A stretch of 64,000 nucleotides of DNA from Cryptomeria japonica (Eukaryota; Streptophyta; Pinopsida; Cupressales; Cupressaceae): contig NC_081405.1 in the NCBI RefSeq assembly GCF_030272615.1, positions 311,069,235-311,133,234 on the forward strand, given 5' to 3'. The position numbers and the translations under genes were made by a program. The notes below the pieces were generated by a model. It had not been told where the DNA came from, did not search any database, and saw nothing but the letters and a program-made list of their open reading frames with translations. Shown here one piece after another: positions 1 through 10,809 of the stretch (its first letter is position 1; every line of letters begins with the position of its first letter).

Positions 1-1389
1 TGGCGATGACGTGGCGCAGAGGTGGCCGACAAGCAAGCAGCCCAGTGGCGATGACATGGCCGACAAGTGGCAAAAGATGAGGTGTCATGCCAGGTGGCAC
101 CCAGTGGATCTCATTGACCAATCAGAGGTTGCCACGTGGCAGGGCATCAGGCCAAAAAAGAGTGAAAAATTAAAATTAAATGATATAGTTGAAACTATAG
201 AGAAAATTCAAAAAATTTAAATGATGGCCTGTTGTTCAAGATTAATTCGCCCAGGGTTTAATTTTTGGCCAAATGTAGAAGTATTATATGTTTCCAGAAA
301 GCTCTCGAGATGAGGAATTCAGTTATGGAGTTAGTTTCAACAAATGTGGGATATTTTGGAAGCAGTTTCCATGGGAAAGAAGAAGGTAATGAATTTCAGT
401 TGGAGAAAGGGGACACATGGCATGTTCTGATGGATTCTGATATTTTTCCCTCTCCTTCTTATTCCCAATTCTTCTCAATTGTAGGGGTTCCAGTTTTGGA
501 GAGATTTTCTCCAAGGGAGAAATCTGAAATTACAGGTTCCAGTGATGACATCTTTTTATTTGTGCAAATGACAATGTGTTCTTCTATGATTTCAGGGCTG
601 TCTTTACTGTAGGTTTTGTTTCAGTTTGCAGGTTCACACATATGCAAGGCATTTGTGAGTTTCCATGAAATTGTCTCCAAAATGTACTCAGATTTATATA
701 ATTTCATATTATCAAGGATAATTTGAGTTGTCTCTTTTAGATTCCTCTAAGAGTGTAATGTTTGTCTTTTGGGTATTCTTCAAGGAAGGATTTAAATCCT
801 AAAACCCGGCATTAATGATTTTGAATGCATATTGGATATATATATATATATATATAAGTATGGTTTTGTGACAGAGCAGAGGATTGTATTAATTTAAGGC
901 ATTGATACATGAAAATTTAATGTTGAAAAGAACTTGCATCTGAGATTTCTCTTCCAGTTTTATGGATGACTTTGTGGCCTGGATAAGGGACTGGTCTTTT
1001 GTAACATTGAAAGGTTGTCAGAACATCATTTAAAAATCCAAAATCAGAATATCTTTTTATATTTTATGTTATGTGGAAGTGTCCCTCCATCTCATGATTT
1101 AAAAATGTTGAGTTGCAAGTGTGGATCTAGCCCGTCTGTAGTAACCTCCTAGTTTTTGAACCTTTTGAGATCCATCTGCTTTTGATTGATGCAGTCTTGT
1201 GTGTAATAGGTTTGATTAAATGCATCAAAGGTACACCCACCTAGGTTTTGTAGAGCCTGAAGAGTAGAAGGATTCATATCCTTGTCATGTTTTCCAAGCC
1301 CTGAGGTTCTTCATAGATTGAATTGGCTACTTCATAGATCAATTGCAGGTATACTTGGGTTATCACTTTTGGTGAACAACAAGATTCAC
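1..1389. other. No gene recognised; short direct repeats and an AT microsatellite
   Basis: The first 70 bases contain two diverged copies of a GC-rich unit (GTGGCGATGACNTGG, GTGGCCGACAAG), a style typical of LTR U3 or element flanks. An AT dinucleotide run lies at about 836-857. A 115-codon frame at 265-612 has no motif I recognise and is probably chance. This is where the gag of the downstream gypsy element should lie, but I see no gag or zinc-knuckle motif, so its 5' part is deleted or too decayed to read. Confidence 0.4.
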
Positions 1390-2205
1390 TAGCTATTCCA
1401 AGCCAAAAAGAACTTTTGCAATCATCTTTGTCTAATCTTTCTTTGTACAATGAGTCCTCTCAAAATACATCTAAAGTTGTGCTCACAAATGATACCCAAG
1501 CCAACAATGAACAACAAGAGAAGAGCATAAAGCCACCTCCATTCTATGTGTTTTTGAACATTAGTGACCACCTAGTTCATAATTGTATGTTTGACTCAGG
1601 TGTCAGTAGTTTAGTGATGCCTAAATAGATTGTAGACAAGCTAGGCATTGAATATGAACCACTTAAAAAGGGAGTTGTACAACTAGATGGAATTGTTGTT
1701 AACACCATAGGGGTCATTAAGGGGCTAGGTTTAACCTTACATGCTTGTCCAAATTTCTCTATTTCACTTGATATATATGTAATAGAGTTGCCTCCTTACT
1801 TTGCCATATGTTTGTCAAGGGATTTCACTACCAAGATAGGTGGTTATCTATCTTCAAATTGGTCACATATGCTTTTTAGGAATAGGTATGGCACAAAAGT
1901 CACCATAAAATCAGAGCCTATCGATAAAGACCATATTGAGCCATATACCCCAAGTGCTATTAATGCATCAACTGTTGTCAATTGTACTATTCTTGACCAT
2001 AAAGAGATTCCTACAGTCAAAGAATCGAGAACACAAATTGAAGGCATTCCTGATGTGCTTTTGGGTGAGTGGGCAACTAAGAATAATAAAGATATTTCTA
2101 ATTAGCAATCGGAAGAAGGTGGTTTTGGTGTCTATATGATGCATGAGACTGATTCCTTTACACCTAACCTCAAAAAAAGTGTAGAACAACATTGTGGAAA
2201 TGATG
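1390..2205 (+). pseudogene. Retropepsin-like protease remnant of the 1390-7383 element
   Basis: Frame 1416-1628 ends just past the active-site motif DSGVSSLVMP (D-S-G in place of D-T/S-G-A). The same frame resumes after a stop and reads a typical second half with a PPYFAICLSRDF segment, equivalent to the flap and hydrophobic core that ends in LGRPW or LSRSW in relatives (1788-2105). It would cleave the Gag-Pol polyprotein. An in-frame TAG at 1626 and TAG at 2103 break it. The catalytic Asp itself is preserved. Confidence 0.6.
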
Positions 2206-2789
2206 ATAATCAGGTTTGAGAGCTATATTTTAATTGTCTGAGGAGTAAGATAGGAGTTGGCGGTGGTTGTATGCTTGTTTCTCCAAAAGGTAAGAGGTAT
2301 TATTCAAATTTTAGATTTTGTTTCAACTGTTCTAACAATATTGCTAAGTATGAGGCTCTTATCCATGGTTTGGAATGGGCAAGGAGAAGAGGTTTTAGCT
2401 ATCTGAAGGTGTTTGGAGATAGCAAATTGATTGTAAATCAGGTTAGAAACATCAATGTTACTAAAAATTAATTGCGTAAGTCATACAAGCATAGAGTGTG
2501 GGATATTATTGAGGAATTTCAAACTTTCAATTTGTTGTCTATACCAAGGACAAACATGTTGATAGGGTAGCTACTTTAGGAGATGAGTTTCATATTCCAA
2601 AAGAAATCAATAGTGGTAAGAATCATCAACATATTAAGATTATTGTTAGGCCTGCTATTCCAATTAATAATGTTAGTTGGAAAGTGTTTGATAGTGACAA
2701 ACATATTGTAAATGTCTTGAGAGGAAGCTAAATTCTAACATAGAAATCAGAAGAATTTAGAATAGCAGTATGAAGATAAAATTGTTCAG
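2206..2789 (+). pseudogene. Archaeal-type RNase H domain upstream of RT
   Basis: Frame 2271-2471 and the bases before it read a clear RNase H fold: LYFNCLRSK, then NIAKYEALIHGLEWA, then FGDSKLIVNQV. The Glu (YEAL) and second Asp (GDS) of the catalytic set are present. The first Asp, expected in a Y-F-D-G motif, is Asn here, so the copy is probably dead even apart from its stops. This is the type found as the additional RNase H of dual-RNase-H gypsy elements. It lies about 0.6 kb before the RT rather than after it. A linker to RT with frame 2790-3029 (PKGLVTLESIL) follows. Confidence 0.65.
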
Positions 2790-3019
2790 TTGAAAACAAA
2801 CAAGTTTCCTAAGGGATTGGTAACATTGGAGTCCATTTTAAATTTGGATGATCAAGTGAGGAAGGAAAAGGAAAGCATGCAAATCAAGCAAGAACATTAT
2901 GAGGAGGTAGAGGTTCTTAAAGGTAAGCTCCTCAAACTTGGAAAAATTCGTACTAAGGAAGAAAGGAGTCATTTGTTAAGCTCTGTCAAGAGTTTAGTGA
3001 TGTCGTTTCCTCGGAGTAT

Positions 3020-3672
3020 TATGATTTGAGGGGGTTTGATCCTAAAATTGCTCAACAGATGTTGAGCTTGAGCCTAATGCCAAACAAGTGAGACAGAAAG
3101 AAAGGCCTCTTAATCCCAAACTTGAGCCCCTTATGGTCAAAGAATTGAATAAATTGATTGAGAGTAGCATTATATTTCTCATTAAACATACTTCTTGGGT
3201 ATCTAACTTAGTGCCAGTAAGGAAAAAGAGTGGAGAAATCAGACTTTGTGTGGATTTTAGAGACCTTAACCGGGCCTCCCTAAAAGACCATTCCCCGTTG
3301 TCCTCTATGAAACAAATTCTTCTAGTGGTTTTAGGTTTAGAAATATTTACTTTACTTGATGGATATTTTGGTCATAATCAAATCTTGTTAAAAGAGGAGG
3401 ACCATTGTAAGACAACCTTTACAACCAAGTGGGGGACCATGGCATACAAGAAGATGCCCTTTGTTTTATCTAATGTTGGGGCCACTTTTCAAAGAGCCAT
3501 GGATATTACTTTTCAAGGTTTAATACACAAAATAATACTGGTGTATTCAGATGATATCACTATTTTTTCAAAGAATGCAAGTGAGCATCTAATTCATTTG
3601 AAGCAGATTTTTGAAAGGTGTAGAGAGTTTGGGATTTCTCTAAATCCCCAAAAAGTGTGTATTTGTTGTTCA
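3020..3672 (+). pseudogene. Gypsy reverse transcriptase, fingers and palm
   Basis: Frame 3088-3675 reads RT motifs in order: SWVSNLVPVRKKSGEIRLC then VDFRDLNRASLKDHSPL, FTLLDGYFGHNQI, KTTFTTKWGTMAYKKMPF, GATFQRAMD, and the catalytic box VYSDD, followed by HLKQIFERCREFGISLNPQK. The final Asp pair is intact and Tyr-Ser-Asp-Asp replaces the usual Tyr-Leu-Asp-Asp. The frame is lost at an A-run near 3650, after which the next frame continues the family sequence (GKFLGYVVSKNG). The domain would copy element RNA to DNA. Confidence 0.85.
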
Positions 3673-4496
3673 TGAAGGTAAGTTTTTGGGTTATGTAGTG
3701 TCAAAGAATGGAATTACAATTGATCCTAAAAGAGTAAGTGTTATTCTAGCTCTTCCTTTACCAACACATAAGAAAGGTTTGCAAAACGTTTTGGGAGAAT
3801 TAATTTTGTTAGGAGGTTCATACGTGATATAGCTGATTTGTTAAGTCCGTTAACATCCATGTTGAGGAAAAATGTGCCTTTCAACTAGACCAAGGATGGC
3901 AGGAGAAGTTTTCAGCTTATTAAGGAAGCTTTAGCAACTGCACCTACACTTCTGAATCCTTATTTTTCTAAGGATTTCATGTTGTATGCTTATGGAAATA
4001 TTGATTCTATCTTAGCTATCCTTGTACAGTGCAATGATGAAGTTTTTGAGTAGCATTTGGCATTCTTCAGTGAAGCACTCAAAGACTATGAGTTGAAGTA
4101 TACCTTTGTTTGTACTTGTTGTTATAAGGAGCCTAAAAAAGTCTAGACACATGCTTTCAATAATAAGATTATTCTAATGGTTGCTCATCCAAGTGTGAAG
4201 GAGATCCTGTTAAGCAAAGACTTGAGTGATACGAGAGTTGGTTGGGTAACCAAGGTAATGGGGTATGATGTAGAGATTATGGTTACCAATTTGGCTAGGG
4301 GAAAAGGGTTGTGTGAACAACTTGGTGTTACCGATAGTGAAGAACATGAGCAAGAGGTTGTTTTAGTGCTACAAGGTGAAAAGCAATCACTAGATTCAAC
4401 TCCTATCACTGGTTGGGTGCAAGATATGGTACATTTTCTCCAAACTAGTGAGTGTCCTCAAGGTTTGGATAAGGCCAAAAGAAGGTATTTTATATT
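3673..4496 (+). pseudogene. RT thumb, RNase H and tether remnant
   Basis: After the frameshift, family-typical strings continue across several frames: FLGYVVSKNG, DPKRVSVILALPLPTHKK, then TAPTLLNPYFSKDFMLYAYG and HLAFFSEALKDYELKY of the RT-linked RNase H. The frame 4177-4500 (VAHPSVKEILLSKDL onward) is the tether toward integrase. Stops occur within the RNase H (about 3887 and 4051). The reading stops abruptly at 4496 because a solo LTR is inserted; it resumes at about 6235. Confidence 0.65.
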
Positions 4497-4684
4497 GTAG
4501 TTGTTGTCACCGATTTCAGCTAGCCTGAATCGTGGTACAACCCCTACAAAACTTGTCCATTTTGTAGCCTATGTCCTCCAAGGTCAGTCGACTTCCCTCG
4601 TAAGTCATGTCAATTTGCATCTTCATTTTTGTCGTTTTCATGTTTTTGCCTTGGTCTTTTATTTCATCTTTTGATTGCACTTCA

Positions 4685-5132
4685 GGTTTTAAAACCCGAA
4701 ATGCAGTGTATCTTGTGTTTTCCAACACGTTGGGTTTTAAAACCTGAAGTGTAGTTTTGGTCTGCCAAGAAGTGTCAGCTCTACCTACTGGCAGGTCGGG
4801 TTTTAAAACCCGACTTGTAGGTCTACCCATGGTGCAAGTTGGGTTTTAAAACCTGATCTATAAGTCTTCCCCATTAGTAGGTCGGGTTAAAACCTGACCT
4901 ACAAGTCTCTTTTACTATCACATCGGGTTTTAAAACCTGATGTGCAGATCATGTCCGATCCCAATTGCAGGTCGGGTTTTAAAACCTGGCCTATCATTTT
5001 TTCTGCACATAGCGTAGGTTAGGTTTTAAAACCGACCTACAACCCAGGTTTTTCCCAACTACAGATCGGGTTTTAAAACCTGACCTGCAATCTTGACCTG
5101 CCCAAGTACAGATCGGGTTTTAAAACCCGATC
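4685..5132 (+). repeat. Tandem array of about ten palindromes, core GGGTTTTAAAACCC
   Basis: About ten units spaced roughly 40-50 bases apart carry the core GGGTTTTAAAACCC or a close variant, usually extended to CGGGTTTTAAAACCYGA. Units differ by point changes, yet both arms tend to stay complementary. The array lies in U3 between the LTR start and the TATA box, and inside a possible intron (GTAAGT at 4600, AG before 5260). Confidence 0.9.
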
Positions 5133-5259
5133 TGTTGATTTTTTTGTCTTTGTGTTTAAGGGTAATTTTGATCTTGCAAGCATCATTCCAGGTCTTTGAA
5201 TCCAACAATTTGATGGTGAATATTGATTTACATGATGAAATTGTTGTAGATTCTGACAG

Positions 5260-5403
5260 ATGGTTGATATTTCTCCAAGTAAATCCAAAGGGAAGAAAAT
5301 GAAGAACAAAGTGTCCTCATTGACACTAAGTAGAATTCATGTAGTTGCATCTTTTCTTACTGCAAATTTTCTTGCAGTTGCATTTTTTTATTTTATGCAG
5401 TAG
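5260..5403 (+). CDS. Short U3 frame, equivalent to the start of the giant unit's gene
   Basis: A 47-codon frame begins MVDISPSKSKGKKMKNK. The ATG directly follows TTCTGACAG, which looks like a splice acceptor. The equivalent position in the giant unit is TTATTCTCAG then ATG (61838), whose frame begins MPEPSPRKKIMNF. Just inside this frame, at about 5321-5340, the bases GACACTAAGTAG...CATG match the stop-proximal bases of the large gene (55275-55250). The body of the gene therefore appears absent here. Whether this is translated is unknown. Confidence 0.35.
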   Translation: MVDISPSKSKGKKMKNKVSSLTLSRIHVVASFLTANFLAVAFFYFMQ

Positions 5404-5470
5404 TTGTAGTCAAGTGGGACTCTGCAGTTGAATTAGTCAACTGTGCCCACATTTTTCTCCACTCCTTTCT

Positions 5471-5480
5471 TATAAAATAA
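5471..5480 (+). promoter_or_regulatory. TATA box of solo LTR 4502-6229
   Basis: TATAAAATAA preceded by a C/T-rich stretch and followed about 30 bases later by likely transcription start sequence. It is the only good TATA match in the LTR and divides U3 from R/U5. Confidence 0.65.
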
Positions 5481-6234
5481 GGAACCTCATTTGTACATAT
5501 TTATCTTTTATATGCTAAGCAAAAACTCTGCTGAATTGTTGCCTCAACTAAGACTTTGAGCCTTTTGTTGTGAAGATTTGATCAAGCAAATAAAGAGAGC
5601 AATTCTTTTTGATTCCAAACTTTGTGTTGGGAAAAAGATTGTTTATATGAGTGAATGATCTTATGTTCATTGCTTATATAAGTTCTTTAATTCCTTGATA
5701 TTAGTGGCATTTTTGTTCATGTGATTAAGGGAGCATCTAAATTGTGGCAAATAGACTTGAGCTATTTTCATATTTTAAAAATTAGTATTTTAATACAACA
5801 CGATTAGGTAGTAGGCTTTGTACTATTGTTGATTGATTTAGAGTATTGGAAGTTTCTTATATTTATATATCTTGAAGACTTTGAGCTCCAAGCTATATTA
5901 GTTTCAATTGTAATTGATTTGGAAGTTAGATAGTAATCTTGTAAGACTTTGTACTTACGTGGTTTTAGAGATAATTTAGTCATTGTTTGCAAGTTTATTT
6001 AGTTGGTTAATTTGTAAGAAATTTCATCAAGTAAGGGGATATAAGTGAATTCTGAAAAAAGAGAATTATATGCCCTAAGCTTGCCCCCGAATTTAATTTC
6101 AAAGTTGTTGAAATACACAAATTCTATCAGGGAACTTCCCCTTAATGAGAGGAGAGCCTTTGTCTCAACATAGCTGTGTGTGAAATACATATTTTCTCAT
6201 TGGTACGCTGGTGACAAAATATTCACCCAATAGT

Positions 6235-7383
6235 AATCCATTCCTTATGTCCTTTTGAATGGCATTCTATTTAGAAAGGATTTTAATGGTGTTTTATTAA
6301 GATGTATTGGACCTGGCCAAATTGATAAAGTGTTGCATGAGTTTCATGAAGGGTCAGCTGGTGGATATTTTTCTCCAAGAGCAACAACTCTTAAGGTGAT
6401 GAAAGGTGGCTATTATTGGCCCACTTTATTTAAAGATGCACATTTATGGGTTAGAAAGTGCAAGGAATGTGCCTTGTTTGCTGGAAAAGAGAGATTAGCA
6501 GCCTATTCAGATTGAACAACCCTTTATGAGATGGGGATTGGATTTAGTTAGAGTTATCAATCCTTCATCTAGTGTGGGTCACAAGTGGGTTCTTACAGCC
6601 ACAAACTATTTCACTAAGTGGACTGAAGTTGTAGCACTCAAGGAGGCCATCGAAGTTGTTGTCTTGAACTTTTTATGAAGAGCTGGTTAGCAGGTTTGGA
6701 GTTCCTGAATCTATTATTTTAGACAATGCTCTTGCCTTTATTGGTTTTATGATTTCTGATTGGGCTGTAAAAAATGGGATTTACTTGAATATGTCTTCCA
6801 ATTACTATCCGCAATGCAATGGCCAAGTAGAATCCACAAATAAGGACTTAATCAAAATTATCAAGAAGACCATGGATGGTAGCTAGAGAGCTTGGCATAC
6901 ATAGTTGAAATCAACATTGTGAGCCAATAGAATTACTCCAAAAAGGTCATCAGGGCATTTACCTTTTATGCTTGTATATGGCAACGAATCAAGGCTTCCT
7001 ATCTCACTTGAGCTTCCAGCCCTTAATCTAGCTAATCCACTAGACATGATAGAGGAAGGGCCTATGACAGTAGGATTAGCTCAGCTGGTTGAGCTAGAAG
7101 AGACCATGAATGATGCTATGAGAAAGATAGAAAAAAACTAGGCTCAAATGAAGAGGTCTTTTGAAAAAAAGGCATCCCCAAGAACTTTCAAAGAAGGAAA
7201 TATTGTGCTCAAATGGGATGAGCTTAAAAGCAGGCCTGGGAAACACTCCAAGTTTGATTAATTCTGGAGTGGGCCTTATATCATTACTGAATGTAAACAA
7301 TGTAATTCCTTTCAACTATCCAAGCTAGATGGTGATATGGAGCCAATTCCAGTTAATGGGATTCACCTCAAGTATTACTTTTG
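6235..7383 (+). pseudogene. Integrase of the 1390-7383 gypsy element
   Basis: Frame 6255-6515 reads the integrase zinc-binding domain: ILFRKDFNGVLLRCIG, LHEFHEG (His-X3-His), GGYYWPTLFKDAH and CKECALFAGK (Cys-X2-Cys). The catalytic core follows with frameshifts: RWGLDLVRVINPSS, HKWVLTATNYFTKWTE (first Asp in GLDLV), DNALAFIGFM (second Asp), and a QCNGQVE segment matching the usual PQGNGLAE motif before the catalytic Glu. The C-terminal part ends KYYF and a stop at 7381-7383. Frame changes at about 6515 and 6660 and several stops make it inactive. Confidence 0.75.
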
Positions 7384-7689
7384 AGGTATGTCAAAAAGTT
7401 TTAATGTTAATAAGTGTTGTTGCACAGTAGATTAGATGCACTTTTTATTTTCCTAGGTGCTTTATGCACAATTAGTCAATTGTTTTTTTATTTCAATAGG
7501 TGAATAAGAAGGTGTTCTTTTTGTTTCCCTCTCTTAATTCATCAAGTAGATATATATCATTCATAACAGTGAAGTTTGTTAGTTCATTGTCATGAACCAT
7601 ACACATGTACTCAATAGATTAGAAGAGGTTACAACAGTGTCATAGTGAGTTACAATAGTGCAAAGGAATGTTTTCCAAATGTTTTATCA
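7384..7689. other. AT-rich stretch after integrase, nothing recognised
   Basis: This is the 3' non-coding side of the gypsy element. I looked for a polypurine tract and an LTR start and found none that I can defend. Confidence 0.3.
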
Positions 7690-10110
7690 GGTCAAAATGA
7701 CTCTGTGCCCAATGGACAAGTTCAAGCAACTAGTCTATGATGCTCAGTAGGCAAGCATTTAGCAGAAATCGCCAAAAATGTTACCTAAGATTGTAGGTAT
7801 TCGGTTTCCTATCATTCTAGGCTTGTATTATTGCAAGACACAATCATATGCACTCAATTCTATAAAAGGCGTAGATAAGTATACCTTAGATACTTGTGAT
7901 ATTTTAAGGTTGCATTGTTATAACAAAAAAAAATTAAGGGATAATTTGTATCTGGGTCCTACATTTAGTCATATACCCTAGCTCAAGGATTATTGGGGGG
8001 ATTGTGCTAATGATCTTGAATTCGGAAGAAGAGATTGGTCAATGCTAACCTTTAAGCAAATAATAGATTGTCAACTAGGTTGGGACATAGTAAGGATCAT
8101 AGATGATGGGTCTGGCTTCATTAACCCCGTGTATCTCTCTAATACATAGGCTAAACACTTGGAGTCAATTAATTGGGATCAACCATAGGATGATGATATA
8201 GATATAAGAATAACAGTTGTCCTAAGAAGGAAAATGTTATGGGTGGCCAAAAGGAAAGGTGGAGTTGGTAGGGCTACATTGCCTAAAATAAAAAATACCT
8301 CAACACCAAGTTGTTCCAACAGTGCCACCACATTTGTATCAACACCTACCATACAAATGATATCCTCTATCACACTAGGGGGTAATGGAGGTGATGGAGA
8401 ACCTCCTAAGAATAATAAGTCTCTAGAAAAGACCCGTGGGGAAGGATACAAGCTTATTTAAGAAGAGGGAAAGGAGAAAGTGATTGAATAAATTACATAT
8501 AAAGGATAGGACAAGGGAGGAGACAAGGGTAAGGTTATCATAGAAGACGCAAGGTAGGACACTCTTAATAAAAGCTCGTGATACAAAGGACCTAAACCAA
8601 GGTGATTCGAGGCCTCCTTTCCCTTTTAATTCACATAGTATAGATAGAACTCCTCCTATAAAAGGAACCCTTTTCTTGAGTCCTAAGGATATGAAGAGTG
8701 TTGCCAATATTTTTTCATCCCCCTTGTGGTTGGGAGTCACTCTCTCAAACAAACAAAAACTTGATGCTATTAGGAAGAAATCAAGGGATGTTTTGCCCCA
8801 AATGTAACATCCCCTTCTACTCCCAAAAGAAAGAAGCTCAAAATGACTTCTCACATGATAGAGGATGAAACCTCTTATCATCTGTTCCTTGAACTTTCTC
8901 AGCCTAATGCCTAGACAGACCTAAGTCAATCTATCATAGTTGACTTTAACCTTACCCAAATAGATATGGGGCCTCTAAGCATGAATGCAGATTTACATAA
9001 TTTTTAGGTCATGACCACCGGGGTGATGGAAAGGATCGAGAAGGAGACGTTATATAAAGAAGGTTTGAAGGCATTGGTGGACACTTTGTCTTAATGTCTG
9101 AAGTCATTGTTGAGCCTACCTCCTCAAGATTTAGGCTCTACAACAGTGGTACTCAACCTTGAATCATATATAAATAAAAATCCAGTGGCCTAGGGTGATG
9201 GAAAGGATCGAGAAGGAGACGTTATATAAAGAAGGTTTGAAGGCATTGGTGGACACTTTATCTTAATGTCTGAAGTCATTGTTGAGCCTACCTCCTCAAG
9301 ATTCGGGCTTTACAACAGTGGTACTCAACCTTGAATCATATATAAATAAAAATCTAGTGGGAAACCTATGATTAGACAACCATTTTGGCAGGATCAACAA
9401 CGATTGGGTGAAGAAAGTGAAGGCTAAAGGTCTTCCATTCATCGATAATTTAATTAGGTCATAGAATGAGCTAAACCTAGCAAGGAATGCGGTGTCCATG
9501 AAGATCAATAATTTAGAGATTGAAGAATCCTCACATTAGCATGCTAGGAAGGAGCTGCAAGAGATCATGGACATGGGAATTGGTGTTGATATCATTAGGG
9601 GCATCCTTCCTCCCAATGATACTATTTGCACCACATGGATTTAAAGTTTAGATTGGAAATGTTGGTTCTTGATACAAAACATCAAAGAACAGAGAAAATT
9701 ATTGAAGGAATCTAATAAGATGCTCAATTAGGTAAATTAGGAGTTCACTGGCATAGGTTGTTAGCTAAAAATGAAATATAATTGGGGGCATGCCACAAGT
9801 GATGATTTAAAAGCTAAATTTCATAATAATATTGACAGCTTGGAAAACCCTAAAACATTAAATGAGGAGAAACATGACAAGTTGATAAGGATTGATGCTT
9901 CCTTGATTCTGAACTCCAATCAATTAAGGCATTCATCCTAATGGCAAAAGAAATAAGAAAGGAGAAGCCATTATGGGCTTTGTGAAACATGTGATCATTT
10001 CCAATGAGGATGAAATTATAGGTGTCCTCAAGGCTCTACAAAATTTCAAAAGCCAACAAGTGCAACAACAACCTACTTAGTCGAAAAATGTACCTGCCAC
10101 ACAATGAAGT
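7690..10110 (+). pseudogene. Long decayed reading frame of unknown function
   Basis: Protein-like reading continues on the plus strand across stops and frameshifts. An N-terminal part is seen in frames 7778-7981 and 8234-8461 (DILRLHCYNKKKL, GCDC-poor, then GWDIVRIIDDGSGFINPVYL and VVLRRKMLWVAKRKG). A Ser/Pro/Thr-rich middle follows (TSPSTPKRKKLK). A helical, coiled-coil-like part comes next (MERIEKETLYKEGLKALVD). I do not recognise it. It could be an extra 3' gene of the gypsy element upstream, or a relative of the U3 gene at 55268-61838; both have an acidic or low-complexity middle and a helical C-terminal region. The link is suggestive only. Confidence 0.35.
9021..9364 (+). repeat. Direct tandem duplication, about 172-base unit
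   Basis: The unit beginning GGGTGATGGAAAGGATCGAG at 9021 recurs at 9193 with only a few changes (for example TTTGTC/TTTATC and ATTTAGGCTC/ATTCGGGCTT). 172 is not a multiple of three, so the duplication shifts the reading frame of the decayed gene it lies in. The close match shows it is recent relative to the decay around it. Confidence 0.85.
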
Positions 10111-10799
10111 TGTTTCTCTTAATGCTATATTTATATTTTACTTTAAGTTTTATGCCTAGTTGTAAAAAAATAGTGATGTTTTTAATGATTCTTTAAAGAA
10201 TTGATTTCTTTAAAACTGTTGGACAGTTATATTTTGTAAAGCTTTAAATATGTTGAAATTGAACATTGGAAGGGATTGACAATTTTTGGTCCCCCTTATG
10301 TTGTGACATATGAGTGTGACTTGATAAAATTTTGAAGATCTATAAAGTTTTGCTAAATTTTTGAGTTTCATTGTCTGTGTGTATTGGAGTTGGATTTTAA
10401 TTGTATTCATTGTAAACCTTTGAGTTTGCATGAATTCAAATGTAATATTCCTTTGGATGTTAATAGTCACAAGAATGTTATTTATTTTCTTGAGAGCCAA
10501 GTGGCATTCTATTCTATCAATTTCTTTGTCCATACATTAGTTTTCAGTCTTTGAGTTGGTGCTTATGGTTGGAATCCTATTCTACATGTGATAATCTTTG
10601 TATTATCAAGTTATGATCGTAAATCTATATATATATTGAGTTTTTTTAGTTTTCTATTATTTGTGCATGTTCTATGGCGATAGGCAGATGTTAGAACCTT
10701 TACTACTCTCTGGTTAAAAATATATCTGAGTTATTTATATATTTAAAAATCCAAAATTGTGACTATATGAAGGGATTTGTACCTTTCCAAAATTCAAAG
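10111..10799. other. AT-rich, no gene seen
   Basis: No protein-like reading, LTR end or RNA gene was recognised. The left edge of the chromovirus-like fragment lies somewhere near 10800. Confidence 0.3.
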
Positions 10800-10809
10800 G
10801 GAAACTAAT

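Larger units (their letters stand above)
4502..6229 (+). mobile_element. Solo LTR with hairpin-array U3 (short form)
   Basis: The unit starts TGTTGTCACC and ends TTCACCCA, flanked by GTAGT (4497-4501) and ATAGT (6230-6234), a five-base target duplication with one mismatch. It interrupts the gypsy pol frame exactly. U3 runs from 4502 to a TATA box at 5471; R and U5 follow. Only one LTR is present, so it is a solo LTR. Its first 90 bases, hairpin array, AG-preceded ATG and final 100 bases align by eye with the minus-strand units 50502-52699 and 53023-63312. Confidence 0.85.
1390..7383 (+). mobile_element. Decayed Ty3/gypsy element with extra RNase H before RT
   Basis: Domains in order on the plus strand: protease, an archaeal-type RNase H, reverse transcriptase, RT-linked RNase H, then (after a nested solo LTR) integrase zinc finger and catalytic core. 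This is the content of the dual-RNase-H (Tat-like) gypsy branch, but in the canonical order the extra RNase H follows RT rather than preceding it. Stops and frameshifts occur throughout, so no protein can be made. I could not find paired LTRs, a primer-binding site or gag; the ends given are the limits of readable coding. Confidence 0.75.

Noticed and set aside
265-612. 115-codon plus-strand frame near the window start
   Set aside because: No motif and no codon or context support. It lies where gag should be, but shows no gag signature.
4685-5132. CRISPR-like array
   Set aside because: Units are palindromic throughout, diverged from each other, unevenly spaced and inside an LTR; there are no conserved direct repeats with unique spacers and no cas genes. 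The same applies to 51955-52510 and 61955-63155.
8423-8881. 152-codon minus-strand frame
   Set aside because: It is antisense to the decayed plus-strand frame 7690-10110, has no motif and has a composition typical of the reverse strand of a coding region.
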